Assembly (NCBI GenBank): GCA_015698045.1
Contig: BLAL01000196.1
Coordinates: 992,001-1,056,000, forward strand
Source: Rhizophagus clarus
Taxonomy: Eukaryota; Glomeromycota; Glomeromycetes; Glomerales; Glomeraceae
Direction: 5' to 3'
Length of the DNA: 64,000 bases
The notes below the pieces were generated by a model. That model worked only from the letters and a program-made list of their open reading frames with translations. It had not been told where the DNA came from and searched no databases. Shown here one piece after another: positions 42,180-53,700 of the stretch. The position numbers were made by a program, and so were the translations under genes. The first letter of the stretch is position 1. Each line of letters starts with the position of its first letter.

Positions 42180-44177
42180 ATATATTTTTAGGAAAAAAAT
42201 AGGGAAGAACTCTTTTCTATAAATATGTGAACCAATTTTTACAGAAGAAAATTTTATTTTATTTCAGTTTGAAACTTTTATTCCTATTAGAAAACCTACT
42301 TTATAAATAGGAAAAATGGCTTTTACATCCCAAAAAACCATACATGAGAATACAGAAGAATTCTTTAAACATTACAAACAAGATATTTTCATTTAATAGA
42401 AGACATAGTCCAAGGCATCATGTTAAATCTTAAGACAAGAGACTTTTTTAAATAAATAAACGTGAGTAAAGAACTAATAAGAGCCTTTCTTAAGGAGAAT
42501 AAAGATGTCACAGTATTAGTAAAGATACCAAATAATAGCAATGAGTCGTTGTCATCCAAGTCTTTACTTTTTTTCACTTTTCTTGCGACTATAATTTGTC
42601 ATTTTGTTAAGCTTTCTCAGTATTATGGTCATGATAAATGCGTAGCAAAATTGAAGTTACATAAGCTGTGCTATAATAACAAACTCAGCCTGATTCTGAT
42701 TTGAGAATTTTACAATCATCAGAACACCAATTAGATTCTATGAATCTTGATAACTCAATCAGTGATACAAAGATAATGGTATCTAGTACCCCATACAGGT
42801 CACAACTAATCACACCCTCCTGTTACACTTTTATCCAGATCTCAGAAAATGTCACTAAGAAAAAGCTGAAAAAACTTTAACAACAACAACAGCAAAATAT
42901 GGATAACAATCCCTTTAATGATCTCTTTTACAACACAATAAATTCTTTGATGAGGAGTGATGATAATAAACCTTTAGAAAATTACACAATGAACAAAGGA
43001 AAAAAGAGAAAACAAGATCATTTAACAGATAATCTCAATACCTCTAATTTGATCCTTATTGGTTATAATCATGCAGGATAAGAACAAGCACAACTGTTAG
43101 ATTTAATAGTTTATGATATACCAGCTAAATGTGACAACTATATACACCTTGGGAACTTGTCTTTCTGGGGAAAAATTGTATTAATCAGTACTAGAATATA
43201 CAAGAAATATTTATCAGCAAGGATAAGATTGATATCTAATCACGAGTGCTTAAAAGCTTATAATGGAGGCGAATAGACTGTTGGACTCAAAGAAATCTCA
43301 GTTAGATGGTTTTCTGCTTCATGAAATCTTGTAGAAAGAAAATAATGAGAAAAGTTTCAGGCTATCATAACTAATATTTTGGCAGATATAACAGAATCCT
43401 TTTTTTTTCCCAACTATATCCCTAGTCAATTTTTAATTACTAATAGAATAAAATCATTTAAAATTATTAAAGAAGCTGAAGGATAAAGGAAGTTAATAGG
43501 CTACTTTGTGACATGGGACCAAGTATTAAAATGTATAAGCAGCCCTTAACTTTGAAATGATGTTAATCTATTATAATGTCATTATTTCACTCCAAGATTC
43601 AGTTCTTAAAAACACTCTTCTGCTTGAATTGGCAATGCAGAGAAATCTAAAGGCAATTTTAAATTGTCTTCTAGCTCACATACTAACAATTCTAATTCAA
43701 GTAATCCCAGATTCTATAATCAGAATAAGAAGATTAATAACTGATTAAACTCTAGTTCATCTTACAAAAAGAACTCTCATCACCAGTCTAATAAGCCTAA
43801 TATAAAGAATTTAATTGTAAGATTATAGGTGCTATTAAAACAATTCCTTTAATTTAGTTGGATAGGTTTAATAATTTACCAGCTTAGGAATATCTTTATA
43901 TTTAGTTTTGGGATTTGTTTTATTTTTGTTATTCTTCTAGAATATTTTTTTTTTATTTTTATTTTCCTTATTCCTTAAATCTATATATAAACTCCCTATT
44001 ATACTGTAGAGAATAGGCTATTATAGTTAGTCATAACATATTCTTGTTGTTGTGGTTGTGGCCATTTCTAATGAGTTGGCATTTTTCATTGTAATTTGGT
44101 CTTCTCTATCAAGTTTAAATAAAGCATTATGCACTTGTTTTGACTAAAAAAAAAAATATATATATATATATTTTTAG
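42180..44177 (+). mobile_element. Second full-length ORF1-only retroelement, 12-bp TSD ATATATTTTTAG
   Basis: TSD at 42180-42191 and 44166-44177. The 5' leader GGGAAGAACTCTTTTC with TGAACCAATTTTTACAG matches the leader of the minus-strand element ending at 21209. The 3' end has AATAAAGCATTATGCACTTG and poly-A. Total about 1.97 kb with no reverse transcriptase region, as in the other copy. Confidence 0.75.
42315..43600 (+). pseudogene. Retroelement ORF1-like gene, heavily decayed
   Basis: Starts MAFTSQKTIHENTEEFFKHY at 42315 and soon hits stops. Later blocks (43110-43550): YDIPAKCDNYIHLGNLSFWG with VLISTRIYKKYL; EISVRWFSAS; ERK (stop, stop) EKFQAIITNI; FKIIKEAEG and RKLIGYFVTWDQVLKCIS. They run parallel to the 18.6-20.2 kb copy block for block. 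Stops at nearly every second block show long inactivity. Confidence 0.7.
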
Positions 44178-45001
44178 AAGTATAAAATAAAATTTTATAT
44201 TTTTAAATATATTTTAGTAAAAATAGAATATTTATAATTTATTGTTATTAATTTACATTACTGCAATAATATATATATTTTTTTAATTTTATTAGCAATA
44301 TAAATTTTTGCATTTATATTATAATATTAATAAAAAAAAACATTGTAATTTTATTATTATACATTATAAATTTATTAATGTAATAATTTTTTTTTTTATA
44401 TAAATTTAAAAACAATTTAATTATATTAAAAAAAAAAGAAAAAAGGCTTACTAATATTATGTATAAATAAAATATTTATTTTATTTATTTAAATTATTGG
44501 AATTTAAATTTTAAAACTCTTTTTTTGATATAAATTATATTATTCATACTTAAAAAAAATGTAGATTTTTTTTTTTTTTTTTTTTTTTTTAAATATAATC
44601 TATAAATAAAAATATGCGACAAATAAATTGTATATATTATTACTATTATAGTATCACCACAGTTGTCTGCAGTTTATAAAACTTCATTACTCCCTGTAGG
44701 ATGATAGGTGTTGCTGTGCCCAGAAGATTTTTGAGTACACTTTAATGACAAAATAGATTAATATATATATAAAAAAAGACGCCTTAAATCCGTGTTATTT
44801 CCCCTCTTTTTTTTTGTTTTGCAATTAGAAAAACCCGTCTCCTTCCGAAATCTTTATTAGGCCCTTCGCTCCTTCTTTTGCAAATTTCAAGTCGGGCTGA
44901 TTTTACTCTTTAGTTATTTAGTAACTTAAGACTTACTTAAGTACTGACAGGAAAACAAAAACTTATTTACACTTGTCAGCGAGAAAAAAAAACCTAAATC
45001 T
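44178..45001. other. AT-rich spacer and presumed promoter/5' UTR of casein kinase
   Basis: Poly-T run at about 44563-44590. A pyrimidine-rich leader with TTCCCCTCTTTTTTTTTG (44800-44818) and less AT-rich sequence precedes the casein kinase start codon at 45002. No other gene. Confidence 0.45.
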
Positions 45002-47428
45002 ATGGCAGCGAATCATCACCACCATATGTCAAATAGTATGGCTAATAGCTCACATAGTCTACACTCATCAAATGTTGTGGGAGTGCACTATAGAGTTGGA
45101 AAAAAAATTGGAGAGGGGAGCTTTGGTGTCATCTTTGAAGGTAATTTTTTCTTTTTTTTGAGATTACGATGTCTTTCAATAGTACTGTCTCGGCCGTTTT
45201 CTTTAATGTATTTTTTTTGGAGCTTGGATGCCCTTATAGAGTGAATCTTTATTAATATTGAGAGCTCCAAATAGTTTTTAAATAAAATATTGTCGAAAAT
45301 TCTTTTATTTAAAATATAATGTCTTGGGAAAATCTATAAGTATTTATTTTGTTCAATTGAATACAAGCAATGAAACTGTAAAGAAGAAATGAATAATAAT
45401 TCAGCACAATATGACATTATAAATATTATCCGTTTTGATCAATCTCTCCATTTTCAAAACAATAATTAAATTACTGTAAACCTTCTTTTACTTATCACTA
45501 TATTATATTTTATAATTAATTATTATTCTTACATATTTATTATGTTCATTTTATTATTCAGGAACAAATTTGTTAAATAATCAACAAGTTGCCATAAAAT
45601 TCGTAAGTTATATAAAAAGTTTTTCGTATTCAACTATATTTGAATGGAAAGTAATTTGTTGATTAGATTTTCAAATTAATTTATTTAGGAACCACGAAAA
45701 AGTGATGCACCTCAACTTCGAGATGAATATCGTACATATAAAATTTTAGCTGGATCACGTATGTATTGCGTCTTAAATTGGTTTTTAAACGAATATTAGA
45801 GAATTTTTATTAATTTATAAAATTATTCCTACAAAGCGGGTATACCCAATGTATATTATTTTGGTCAAGAAGGTTTACACAATATACTAGTAATTGACCT
45901 TCTTGGCCCTAGCCTGGAAGATTTATTTGACATGTGTGGTAGAAAATTCAGTACTAAAACAGTTGTAATGGTAGCCAAGCAAATGGTACGTAAATGAATT
46001 TTTATTACGTATTATATTTAAACAGAACGCATTATTACTACTATTATTATTCATCATTGTCTATAAATATTTACTTATAATTATTATTAGCTCACACGAG
46101 TACAAACCATTCACGAAAAGAATCTTATCTACCGAGATATTAAACCAGATAATTTTTTGATTGGTCGTCCAGGAACGAAAAGCGCAAATACAGTTCACGT
46201 TGTCGACTTTGGTATGGCAAAGCAATATCGTGATCCAAAAACAAAACAACATATTCCATATCGAGAAAGGAAAAGTTTAAGTGGCACTGCTAGATACATG
46301 AGTATTAATACGCATTTGGGAAGAGGTAAATAATAAAATTTAATTTTTTAATTTTTAAATATTAATTGGTATTTATATGCAGAACAATCAAGACGGGATG
46401 ATTTAGAAGCTCTTGGCCACGTTTTTATGTACTTTTTAAGAGGAGGATTACCTTGGCAAGGACTGAAGGCAGCTACCAATAAACAAAAATATGAAAAAAT
46501 TGGTGAAAAGAAACAATCAACACCGATTAAAGAATTATGCGAAGGTTTTCCAGGTGAATGAAGGACTTTTCTTGTTATGTTATTATTCCCTTATAACATG
46601 TTACTAATCTAAAATTATCCATAATTGTAAATTAATTCATTTTAGAGGAATTTGGAATTTATCTCAATTATGTTCGTAAACTAGGTTTTGAAGAAAATCC
46701 AGATTATGAATTTCTGAGGGAACTTTTTACCAAAGTTCTGAAAAATTCAAATGAAGTAGAAGATGGGGTGTACGATTGGATGTTGTTGAATGGTGGTAAG
46801 GGTTGGGAAGCAAGCTCGGTAAGAATCATTTTAATTTTTAGGAATAATTAAGTATTTCATAATTATTTAAAACCTAATTGTTGAAATAAACGGATGAGAA
46901 TTTAAACCTTTCACATTCCTTATTGTTACTCTCCATCATCTTATCGCTTTTGGTTTGTGCAACAAAACGCATCGATAGCGGAAAGATGACAATACACACA
47001 ATATTGAGACTAACACTCGTCTAACAATTTACGGTACCTCATCTCAGCAATATAGTTCGAACGCTGGCATTCATCAATCTTCCCATCTTCATCATCACCA
47101 TGGCTCATCGGATCCACGACTTGTGCGTTCATCACTCCACCGTGGACCATCTATGAACCGAAGTCATCAGACTCCACCATCACCTGCTTTGCCTCACCCC
47201 AGTACAAAAGCACAGAGAGGTACAGGAAAAAAACATAATAGTACAAATATGCATGCTGGAGTAGATGATTTGAATAACCCATACTCAGGCCGTGCCGGTA
47301 TGAATGGTGGTAATGGTGGAAACAACGCAGGCGTTCAGGGGAACAATGGTGCGGATTCGAATTCCCACAGGAGACGCGGAATTTGGCAAAAATTTATCGG
47401 CGTTATTACATGTAGTATGTGTAGCTAA
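45002..47428 (+). CDS. Casein kinase I (CK1 gamma/Yck-like), 8 exons
   Basis: Ser/Thr protein kinase of the CK1 family. Exons: 45002-45140, 45562-45602, 45689-45758, 45837-45985, 46091-46325, 46383-46553, 46646-46818, 46979-47428; 475 aa. Visible motifs: glycine loop [12 protein letters not shown] (about residues 36-47), ATP lysine in VAIKF (Lys59), catalytic [15 protein letters not shown] in [12 protein letters not shown], and the CK1 signature [15 protein letters not shown]. The C-terminal 150 residues are His/Ser/Pro/Gly-rich and end ITCSMCS. Paired terminal cysteines are used for palmitoylation in Yck1/2-type membrane-bound kinases, so plasma-membrane anchoring is likely (inference). The alternative start MSN lies 8 residues downstream. 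Confidence 0.93.
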
Positions 47429-48606
47429 GTTTTTATTATTCATTTTCTTTTTTTTTTTTAAAAAAAAAAAACTTTATTGTACATTTCTGAAGTACGTGTG
47501 CGCGTGTGCGCGTATATGTAATTTCATTTTAATAGTCGTGAGAGGAGGAAAATAATTCCGCGGATATATTTATAATTATTATTAAGTTTATATATATCTA
47601 TGTTCAAGTGTATAAAAATCGAAGAATTTTCCATATATATTAAGATTTCATATATTTCCTTTTCTATAATTGGAAGATAAGATAATTTGGAGGGTTTTTT
47701 CTGGGCGAATTTTTCTACATAACAGGGACAATTCTTTTTATGGGAATATAAATAACGTTCCACAAGTAATAACTTTTTAATTATTATGATCATTATTTCT
47801 AATTTTCTGTCATCTTTTTTATTCATTTTTGGTATGTTTTCCTCTTGGTCGGCTATACCTACCTAAACTTTAAGGTTGACCTGGAACCGGTTTACCAAGT
47901 TTTTCAAGGGCAACAAACCAAGAATCAAAAAATTTTTTAAATAATTTTGCATTTCTGGATCATAACTTCTATTTCCTCCGACATAAAAACAGAAGATTTA
48001 ATCTCTGTTCACTACAAGACATTTTGATGAAATTGTAATATTTCAATATTTTTTTCAAAAAATACTTTCTTTTATTTTAACAGATTCGATTTCAAATGGT
48101 AGATTTAATAATACACTTTCAAACCGTATATATACACTGTTTTTTTATAAAACTTTTTCTAGGGTTTTTTCTGTTTAATTTTTTTTTGGGTGGAAAAAAA
48201 ACAAAAAAAAAAGCCAAGTAAAAAACTTTTTGTATTCTTACTTGATTGCCTTGTTTAACTTTACCTGTGTAATACTTTTTTCTGCAAACTAATAGAATTT
48301 TTTTAATTTTTTGGTTTTTTATTTTAATTTTAAATAATAACTTTTTTTTTAAACAAAAAAAATTTTTTTTTATTGTTAAGTAAAAAATGCACGTTCAAAT
48401 CGAATTTCTGATACTCCATAGAACTTTTAGATAGCGGTTATTATTTATAAAAAAAAAAATATTTTTTAATAAATTTTACTTATAGAATTAAACTAAAAAA
48501 AATGCACATGACACATGTGATTTGTAATACATACAAACTATATATATAAACTTATCATCAGTTTTCTCTATACAATATTCTTCCTTCCAGCTTATAAATA
48601 AAACGA
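47429..48606. other. Intergenic: casein kinase 3' UTR and RING gene promoter
   Basis: T-rich and A-rich runs, a GTGTGCGCGTGTGCGCG alternating purine-pyrimidine stretch (about 47494-47512), and no convincing frame. The 100-codon minus frame (47524-47826) lacks family features. Confidence 0.45.
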
Positions 48607-49503
48607 ATGAGTCGAAACAGAGTTCAAGCATCAAACTTTTTAGGCTTTGAAGAAAAACATTTATATTACGATCAAGATAACATTTTGACCGAAACATTTT
48701 TCGAGAGTTTTGAGACGGAAGAGAATGAAGAGTCTGATTGTGATTCTTCCTGTCCAACTACAGAGGAAAAATTGAACTCCTATGCTTCTGATACTTTCAA
48801 AAACTCAACTTTGAATTGTTCTTCCTCAGCACCTTCGATAACAACGATATCAGATTCCATGGATGATATCAATGTATCTAATTGTCCTATTTGTTTGCAA
48901 GCTTATCAAGAGCAATGTTATTTGTATCCTTGTTATCACTCTTTCTGTGTCTCTTGCATTCGTCAGTGGCTTTTTGTTACACCCGACTGTCCTCTGTGTA
49001 AATTCAAGGTTGAATTTTTAATTACCGATGTAGACGATTCAAAAGGGACATTTACGAAACTTTACATAGATGATACGGTGGAGAACGATATTAGGAGTAA
49101 AATGAAACGACAAAAATGGATTTCTAATATAACCGAAAATAACAGTGATTTAAAATTAATAAGAAGTAAAATTTATTCGGAAAACCTCTCTTCGACAAAT
49201 GTTTCTAATTTAAGAAGTAGAAAGATATTTACATTTAATAAGTACGATATTGAACGTGTAAGACCTTTTATAACACGCGATTTAATAATTTTACTTTCTG
49301 ACGCTTATGATGTGATAGTCGATGAATATGTCTTTTCGGTGATATTATCGTTTTATAAGCAAAAAAAAACAAAAAATGAAATTATTGAAATGCTTAAACC
49401 TTGGATAGGAAGGTCAACAGAAAAATTTATACATGAAATTAATCAATTTATAGAGAGTGAATTGAATATTGATACTTGGGACAAATCAGTGAGTTATGCT
49501 TAA
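48607..49503 (+). CDS. TOPORS-like RING-finger E3 ligase, single exon
   Basis: 298 aa. A C3HC4 RING sits at residues 93-131 (Cys93, Cys96, Cys109, His111, Cys114, Cys117, Cys128, Cys131; NCPICLQAYQEQ, CYHSFCVSCIRQW, CPLC). An acidic Ser/Glu-rich N-terminus precedes it. The C-terminal 90 residues (VRPFITRDLIILLSDAYDVI; LKPWIGRSTEKFIHEINQFI) resemble the conserved region after the RING in TOPORS proteins, which act as ubiquitin and SUMO ligases in the nucleus. No intron is apparent, unusual among its neighbours. Its stop overlaps that of the convergent Atg22 gene. Confidence 0.78.
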   Translation: MSRNRVQASNFLGFEEKHLYYDQDNILTETFFESFETEENEESDCDSSCPTTEEKLNSYASDTFKNSTLNCSSSAPSITTISDSMDDINVSNCPICLQAYQEQCYLYPCYHSFCVSCIRQWLFVTPDCPLCKFKVEFLITDVDDSKGTFTKLYIDDTVENDIRSKMKRQKWISNITENNSDLKLIRSKIYSENLSSTNVSNLRSRKIFTFNKYDIERVRPFITRDLIILLSDAYDVIVDEYVFSVILSFYKQKKTKNEIIEMLKPWIGRSTEKFIHEINQFIESELNIDTWDKSVSYA

Positions 49504-51212
49504 ATAATATTTTCATTATCTGTAGAGGAATTCACTGCATCTTCCTTTCCTTTTTTTTCATCCACAAACCATAAAATGGGTATTGATAAAAAAATAAGTA
49601 CAAATAATAATAAAAATCCATATCTAATTTCACGGGTTACATCAACTATAATAGCTATTAAAGATGGTCCAAACCAACTTGATCCCTTATCGGTTATAGC
49701 ATAAAGTGCAAAAAATTCAGTTTCCCTTCCACGTGGAACTAATTCAGCAAACATTGTTCTACTATAACTTAGGAGAGGTCCCAAAACAAATCCAAACCAT
49801 ACAGCCATAAAATAGAGTTCACCCGAACTTCTTAGACCACCAATTGGTAGAATTAACCCAAGACACCCATATATAGGAATAAATAATAACATGAAAAGAA
49901 GCAAAATCGTTGTCTTTTTAACATTAAGTTTAATAAAATATGGAAATAATAAAGTTGAGATTAAAGCAGAAATTGGTGCAATCAATGTTAAGGTAATCAA
50001 ACCCGGTGTCTTTATATTCAAAGTAGTCTTAGCGAAAAGCAAAGCTACTGATGATATAGTGGTGCAGCTGTCTGATATGAGAATCCAAACAATCAAAAAT
50101 CGAAAAGTCATTTCTAACTTTTTGACTTGTAAAATTGTTTTCCATAATTTATTCCAAGAGAATGTCACGTAATTTATCCATCTTATTTTGCTACCTTCAT
50201 CAAAAAATAAAGGAGGTCCTGGTCTAGGCAGTAGCCATTTACCGACAAATAAAGAAAATAAAAACCACCAAATTCCAGAAAGAAAAACTCCAATTTGTAA
50301 ACTATAAATGGTAGAACGTAATAAAAATGAAATAAATAAACAAATAATTAAAAGGATTATACCACCAAAGTATCCACTCGCAAAACCACGTGTAGATATA
50401 TGAGTTGATATACGATCTTTAGTTTGTAGTAAATCTTCTTTAAGAATAACTAATATTGGATCTTGTGAACTTAAAAGTCTTTGATCCTCTAAAGTACTTT
50501 CATCATCTTCAACTTGTGTATCTTGTTCGCGTGTTTTATTTTTATCTACTATATGGTTTTTTATTTCATTTGAAATTTTTCTTACATCTCTATGATTTCT
50601 AACTAAAACTGGCAAAAACCCGTTAAAGCAAACAAAAGCTGCACCAAAACTCACGTTTCCAATAATAGTTAAAATACCAGCAATTATAAATGATCCAGAA
50701 GGAATTAACAAAAACAACATTGCTGATATACTTCCAGCAAAAGCAAAATTTAAAAGCAACGTTTTGCGCATTGCCCCATGATCTGCTGTTGCTCCGATCG
50801 AAATTGTTGTAATTGCTTGCAAGATTACGCTCAATGAAAATGTATACAAACTGAACGACGCTGTATCAATCCAAAATCCAAATATATTTACTACACATCG
50901 TGATCCTTCTCTGGCAATATTACAAGGCGTTCGATCAATACTAGTTATACCCTTCTCTGAAGCAAAATGTTCTAATATTAAAGGTATAAAACTTGATATC
51001 GAAACTACAGAATAAACCTCACAAGCAAATGCGTAAAGATACCATGCAAATAATTCTTTTTTTGTTAAAATGGGTTCCTGTTTTTCGTTTATTTTAAGCT
51101 GTTCGATTGAAGTTTCGTTCGAAAGAGTTGTGCGTGAATTGTTCATCCCCACGTCGGGATTTATTTCTATGTCAAATTCATCCATGTTCAAATTAATTCG
51201 AAATTGGCACAT
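49500..51212 (-). CDS. ATG22: Autophagy-related protein 22-like vacuolar amino-acid effluxer, single exon
   Basis: 570 aa MFS-type membrane protein with about 12 hydrophobic segments. It carries the Atg22 features: an N-terminal LFAWYLYAFACEVYSVVSIS helix, a GATADHGAMRKTLLL loop, and the late YSRTMFAELVPRGRETEFFA motif followed by ALYAITDKGSSWFGP. A hydrophilic loop of about 60 residues (RNHRDVRKISNEIKN to QDPILVILKEDLLQ) splits the protein. In yeast Atg22 exports amino acids released by autophagy from the vacuole. The start is ATG at 51212; an in-frame ATG (MDEFDIEIN) lies 9 codons further. Only 67 bp separate its start from the serine dehydratase stop. Confidence 0.85.
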   Translation of the reverse strand: MCQFRINLNMDEFDIEINPDVGMNNSRTTLSNETSIEQLKINEKQEPILTKKELFAWYLYAFACEVYSVVSISSFIPLILEHFASEKGITSIDRTPCNIAREGSRCVVNIFGFWIDTASFSLYTFSLSVILQAITTISIGATADHGAMRKTLLLNFAFAGSISAMLFLLIPSGSFIIAGILTIIGNVSFGAAFVCFNGFLPVLVRNHRDVRKISNEIKNHIVDKNKTREQDTQVEDDESTLEDQRLLSSQDPILVILKEDLLQTKDRISTHISTRGFASGYFGGIILLIICLFISFLLRSTIYSLQIGVFLSGIWWFLFSLFVGKWLLPRPGPPLFFDEGSKIRWINYVTFSWNKLWKTILQVKKLEMTFRFLIVWILISDSCTTISSVALLFAKTTLNIKTPGLITLTLIAPISALISTLLFPYFIKLNVKKTTILLLFMLLFIPIYGCLGLILPIGGLRSSGELYFMAVWFGFVLGPLLSYSRTMFAELVPRGRETEFFALYAITDKGSSWFGPSLIAIIVDVTREIRYGFLLLFVLIFLSIPILWFVDEKKGKEDAVNSSTDNENII

Positions 51213-51279
51213 TTCTTATATTTATGTAACACATAATGCGGTGTTACAGTACATAGCCAATATGACCAATATTTATAAT

Positions 51280-53462
51280 CTAACAAAGTGGAACGTTAAC
51301 AGCCAATCCTCCTTGGCTTGTTTCTTTATATTTTGTTTGCATATCAATACCAGTTTGACGCATTGTTTCAATTACTTGATCGAGTGTAACTTTGGCGACC
51401 GATCTGCTCCTTAATGCAAGTTGAGCAGCTCCTAATGCTTTTATCCCACCTAATGCATTTCGCTCAATACACGGTATTTGTACTAACCCATCAATCGGAT
51501 CACAGGTTAATCCGAGATTGTGTTCCATACCGATTTCTGCGGCATCTTCAATTTGTTCTGGAGTGCCTCCCTATATGAAAATAATTTTTATTTTTAAGAT
51601 GTATTTATTTGTTTGTTTAGATGGAGATTTCAAACATACCATTACTGCGGCAAACGCTGCTGCCGCCATGCTACAAGCTATACAAGTGCCGAAAAATTAA
51701 TAAATATCGTTAAATAAATATATTAATCATTAAGGTATTACATACCAACACCGATTTCTCCTTGACAACCCATCTTTCGTTTTAATATACAAAAGTTATT
51801 TTAATATATTAATTTAATACACACATTAAAAACTTATTTATTACCTCTGCTGCGCTGATGCTTGCTCTTTTTTTATAAAGCATGCCTATAGCTGCACTTG
51901 TAAATAAAAAATCCATAATTTCATTTTCAGATCTTTGCACTGATACGAATTCCAAATAATATTTAAGAACAGCAGGAATAACGCCACTTGCTCCATTAGT
52001 AGGAGCTGTAACAACTTTACCACCTGCTGCATTTTCTTCATTTACAGCAATAGCATAAACCGAAATAACATCTAAAACATTTACTGATATTGACTTTCTA
52101 GTGGACGCTGCTAAAGGTTTTAATAATAAATTTTTTATTGCAATATTGTTTAATGAGATTTGAGGATACATGTCTTTTAAAAGCTTATTATATAATCCCG
52201 GAGCCCTTCTACGAACTTTTAAAGAACCCGGTAAATATTCTTCTGTGCTTAGGCATCCGTTTTGAATACTTTGATCCATTATATTCCATATATCCATTAC
52301 CTAATTAATATAATTATGATTAAATAGCATCCTAATTTAATTTACAATTATGCTGATAAGGTACCTTTTTTTTTATTTCATCTTTACCGCGCCACTGCAA
52401 TTCGTTCTGGTAGACCATTTGAGCAATGGTCATGTTCTCCCGTTTACAATTTTGTAATAGTTCTTCGGCGTTACTGAATGGAAATACGGAAGAGATAACA
52501 TTTTCTTTGTGTTTAATAAGATCATTGTCTCTGTGAAAAATATTTTTCCTATTTTCATGAATTTCGGCTTCACCGATAATAAATCCTCCGCCAGTTGAAA
52601 AAAAATCACCAGAGGCTAGACAATCTCCTTGTTCATCGAAAGCAATAAACCGCATACCGTTGGGATGTTTCGGTAAAGATTCATGATAATGAAAAACGAG
52701 ATGTTTTTCTGGAATAAATTTAATAGGATTCATCCCATCTAATTTGAGAACATCTTAATTACATAACAATAATCAGACCAAGTGATTAATTAGAACAATA
52801 AAGTTAAAACCATTAGCATTATAAATTTAACCTGTTTCATATATTTGTGCAATCCGTGATATTATTTTTGTCGTATCTATTTCATCTGGAGTCTCTCCTT
52901 CCAATCCCATTAAAATTGCATTAGGAGTACCATGGCCTTTGCCAGTTAGAGCAAGTGATCCATATAGATCAATACGAATTCTTGTAACCTAGTTAAATAA
53001 ATTCAATTACTCAGTATTAAACAAGTAAATACGAAAATTTTTCTACCTTACCTTATGAAATATACCATTTTGTTTTAGTTCTTCTATAAATTTCTTGGCA
53101 GCTCTCATTGGACCGACGGTATGACTATTTAAATTTTTACCAAATTTATGAATGATATTTTGAATATTAAGCATGATCGTTACGAACCTTGAGGATGGTC
53201 CAATACCAATACTAAAGAGATCAAACGTGCTAATAGCAGCATCAATCTCGTTGATATTGGAATCTTTTGATGCAGGGAGAGAATTAAATTCAACCTTAGA
53301 ATTATATGAATTATATGTTCTAGAATTTGTTTTTTGCTGAACAGTTTGTTTGAAATCAAATATTTTTCTCGTAAAAAAGTGATGTCGTCGTTGCCCAATA
53401 TGCGAGATAAGGTTAATTCTTAATATATTTCGTGTTATATTAAGAAATTGTAAAATTCTCAT
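51280..53462 (-). CDS. L-serine dehydratase, iron-sulfur single-chain type, 8 exons, probably mitochondrial
   Basis: Converts L-serine to pyruvate and ammonia. Exons (minus): 53462-53188, 53124-53052, 52988-52832, 52753-52365, 52300-51845, 51773-51746, 51677-51640, 51570-51280; 568 aa. The first about 80 residues are Arg/Ser/Asn-rich and hydrophobic ([20 protein letters not shown]), like a mitochondrial presequence. Family motifs: [87 protein letters not shown] and [20 protein letters not shown]. The last two contain the three Cys expected to bind the 4Fe-4S cluster. This enzyme form is bacterial-like and contrasts with PLP-dependent eukaryotic serine dehydratases. Divergent from cyanase with 238 bp between start codons. 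Confidence 0.92.
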
Positions 53463-53700
53463 TTTGTTCTCGAGTTGAATAATCTTTATATGATCGGCGC
53501 AGATTGTATAATTCTATCATGATGGTTTATTTATGTAATACATAATGCTATAAATATAGCATTTCGTAGGAAAAAAAAAAAAAAATCCGTTCTTAAAATG
53601 AATGTATGTGAAGAAAAATGGTTTTAATCGATTTTGTACAATAATTTATTTAATTGAACATTTACCTTCATAGCCGGCATTAAAAAGTAAACTTCCATTA
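53463..53700. promoter_or_regulatory. Bidirectional promoter between serine dehydratase and cyanase
   Basis: A 238-bp region shared by two divergent nitrogen-releasing enzymes. Contains a poly-A run (53570-53584) and no obvious conserved box. Its function is inferred from geometry only. Confidence 0.5.

Noticed and set aside
49891-50172. 93-codon plus frame
   Set aside because: Antisense of Atg22.
53129-53187. Serine dehydratase first exon read straight through to 53043 as one 139-codon frame
   Set aside because: The read-through inserts 21 residues into the GPSSSHT motif; GT-AG borders and family conservation favour splicing.
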